Source of the DNA: Thiotrichales bacterium
Lineage (GTDB): Bacteria; Pseudomonadota; Gammaproteobacteria; Francisellales; CACEW01
NCBI GenBank assembly: GCA_947478525.1
Contig: CANJVU010000019.1
Span: 1-43,364, forward strand
DNA: 43,364 nt
Direction of reading: 5' to 3'
The notes below the pieces were generated by a model that was not told where the DNA came from, made no database searches, and worked only from the letters and a program-made list of their open reading frames with translations. The position numbers and the translations under genes were made by a program. Below, in pieces: positions 41,801 to 43,364 of the stretch (positions are counted from its first letter, which is position 1; every line of letters begins with the position of its first letter).

Positions 41801-43245
41801 CAGTGTGCTCCTTGCAATTGTTCAAAATGATAGCGGCCGGTGTGTATGCTGCTGGGGCCTTTGCGCGCAAATTTAAACATCAGGTACATTTCCACGATAA
41901 ACAACAGCGTGTACAGCAACATGAAGGTAACAAAGCTGGCAATAATATCGCCGCTGTACAATGATGATGAGCTTAAGTTGGTGGGCAATACGCCATAGAT
42001 GGTCCAGGGTTGACGGCCATTTTCAGTGACGAACCAACCGCAGAGACAAGCAATGATCGGTAATGGGATGGAGTACAAGGCCCAACGATAAATCCAGCGA
42101 GGTGCTTGGGCTTTATTAAACACCGATATGCCAAAACTTACCACGAACATCAATAACATTAAAACTCCCACGCCGATCATCACGCGGAACAGCCAAAATA
42201 CCCAGAACACTTGTGGTATGGTGTTTTGCGCCGCCTGATGAATTTGTGCATCGGTAGCATGTGCAACATCTGGCGTAATTTGTTCCAGCAACATGCCATA
42301 ACCCAGGTCGCTTTGGTACTGGTTAAACGTGTTGATCACCGCAGGATTGTTATTGCCTTGACGAATTTGATCGAGCGCAGTCAGTGCTTTCATACCATCG
42401 CGTACTTTTACTTCATTTTGATTGGCAAGTTCTTGCAAGCCAGGAATCTGCTGGTTCTTGGAGTGCGTCACAATTAGCCCCAACACGCCAGGAATTTGCA
42501 CAGCAAAGTCATTGTGCTGTTTGGCTTGATCGGGCCAGGCGATCAAATTAAAGCTGGCGGGTGCCGCTTGTGTGGTCCATTCTGCTTCAATCGCCGCCAG
42601 TTTTTCGGGTTGGTTTTTGAAAACCGCGACGCCATTGGCATCGCCAACGTAGGCTAACATAATCGACGTCACCAAGCCAAAGCCAGCGGCAATAGCAAAA
42701 GAGCGTTTGGCAAATTCCACATCACGGCCTTTTAATAAAAAGTAAGCGCTGATGCCCAATACAAAGACAGCACCCGTAACATAACCGGCCAAAATGGTGT
42801 GAGCAAAACCAATTTGGGCCATTGGGTTTAAAAACAGTTGCAGTAAGTTGGTGGTTTCCATGCGCATATTGGCGTAATTGAAGTGCGCCCCAACTGGGTG
42901 TTGCATGTAACCGTTAGCAACCAGAATTAATAATGCGGATAAGCTGGAGCCAATGGCCAAACAGAAGGTAGAAAAGACATGTTGTTTTTTAGATAACTTG
43001 TCCCAGCCAAAGAAAAATAAACCAATGAAGGTTGATTCCAACATAAAGGCGACTAAGCCCTCAATCGCCAAGGGGGTTCCAAAAATATCGCCAACGTATT
43101 GCGAATAATACGCCCAGTTGGTGCCGAATTGAAACTCCATGGTTAAGCCGGTCAACACGCCGATGGCGAAGTTGATGCCAAACAATTTACCCCAATAGCG
43201 GGTCATGTCTTTATAAAACGCCCATTCAACCGCGAAGTGCAACAA
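41800..43245 (-). pseudogene. cydA: Cytochrome bd ubiquinol oxidase subunit I, 5'-truncated by IS30-family insertion
   Basis: The sequence from YKDMTRYWGKLF onward is a good CydA, equivalent to residues 48 onward of the E. coli protein. ESTFIGLFFFGW, the Q-loop with a long insertion (GVLGLIVTHSKNQQ), the haem-ligand region FRVMIGVG, GWFVTENGRQPW and the C-terminal GRYHFEQ are all present. The first 47 or so residues are missing: the start, the first membrane helix and the haem ligand His19. In their place the frame runs into insertion-sequence end DNA (TTGCACTTCGCGGTTGAATG, 43226-43245), and the only possible start is a TTG there with no ribosome-binding site. The remaining frame has no stops, so the event looks recent. 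The cydA-derived part ends near 43218; the rest is element sequence. Confidence 0.85.
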
Positions 43246-43364
43246 GCATTACGCGTCAGAAAAAAACACCTCACGTGGCGTTCTGTACCCCAAGATCTTG
43301 CGCGGTCGAGAATTAAGCGCATCCTCGACCGTTTGAACCATGGCGGGAGTCAGTATATCAAAGG
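43219..43364 (-). mobile_element. Right end of an IS30-family insertion sequence
   Basis: The element runs off the window. Its end GTTGCACTTCGCGGTTGAAT, read on the minus strand at about 43225-43244, resembles IS30-family terminal repeats. The transposase stops at 43249, close to the end. The boundary at about 43219 is inferred from where CydA homology resumes. Confidence 0.8.
43249..43362 (-). CDS. IS30-family transposase, C-terminal fragment (partial)
   Basis: The last 37 residues are present, from FDILTPAMVQTVED to a TAA stop. LNSRPRKILGYRTPREVF is the diagnostic C-terminal signature of IS30-family DDE transposases, usually LN-x-RPRK-x-LG-(F/Y)-x-TP-x-EVF. The gene continues beyond the right edge. 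It reads in the same direction as cydA, into the cydA remnant. Confidence 0.93.
   Translation of the reverse strand, partial: FDILTPAMVQTVEDALNSRPRKILGYRTPREVFFSDA

Noticed and set aside
43226..43245. TTG start that would make cydA a complete 481-residue gene
   Set aside because: The codons lie in IS30 end sequence, there is no ribosome-binding site, and the product would still lack the first helix and His19.
1..43364. CRISPR array, prophage or defence island
   Set aside because: No regularly spaced repeats, cas-like proteins, phage structural genes or restriction-modification genes were seen. The toxin-antitoxin pair and the lone DUF4143 ATPase do not make an island.

Overview
The window looks like chromosomal DNA of a gammaproteobacterium, probably of the Legionellales/Coxiellales type. 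The grounds are the gene content and conserved pairs (bamE/ratB/ratA/smpB, gyrA-serC-cmk-rpsA, dksA-pcnB, murG-murC-murB, rlmE-ftsH, yhbY next to rlmE), moderate GC, a GyrA with Thr at the Ser83-equivalent position, and several MFS carriers of a kind common in that order. The assignment is inferred from gene content and has not been tested by phylogeny. Almost everything is housekeeping. The accessory signal sits at the two ends and in a few inserted genes.

Layout. 1-860: tail of an IS256-type (mutator) transposase, an orphan gene, and a second copy of the element's terminal sequence. 860-5250: yggS, tRNA-Leu(UAA), an MFS carrier, yhbY-hemB, and a PagL-like lipid A deacylase inserted between yhbY and rlmE. 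5251-8765: rlmE-ftsH, converging on a ROK sugar kinase. 8819-15198: gyrA-serC-cmk-rpsA with recognisable promoters and a strong terminator; aroA is absent from its usual place. 15253-18926: a small orphan gene, an orphan ThiY/NMT1-like binding protein, and a probable class II (adenosylcobalamin) ribonucleotide reductase. 18923-22600: rarA with an upstream MazE/MazF-type toxin-antitoxin pair, then bamE, ratB, ratA and smpB. 22623-23487: a two-gene module of unknown function with its own promoter and terminator. 23450-27490: an overlapping operon encoding a Pgi-GmhB fusion protein, PlsC, UbiK and a DMT exporter. 27500-32586: dksA-pcnB, a small lipoprotein, murJ, and an amino acid permease. 32641-38156: hydrolase, MFS carrier, murG, murC, murB. 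38151-40487: an AAA/DUF4143 ATPase, xerC, lptM. 40606-43364: cydA-cydB-cydX, in which cydA has lost its 5' end to an IS30-family element that runs off the window.

The cell-envelope theme is strong: MurG/C/B/J, PagL-like, GmhB, BamE, LptM and PlsC. The main observations are the Pgi-GmhB fusion, the IS30 truncation of cydA (first helix and His19 region lost), the probable B12-dependent ribonucleotide reductase, and the fact that the window begins and ends inside two different insertion sequences, as a contig bounded by repeats would. I did not find a clearly new defence or secretion system. The best candidates for something undescribed are the fusion enzyme and the 22702-23441 module.
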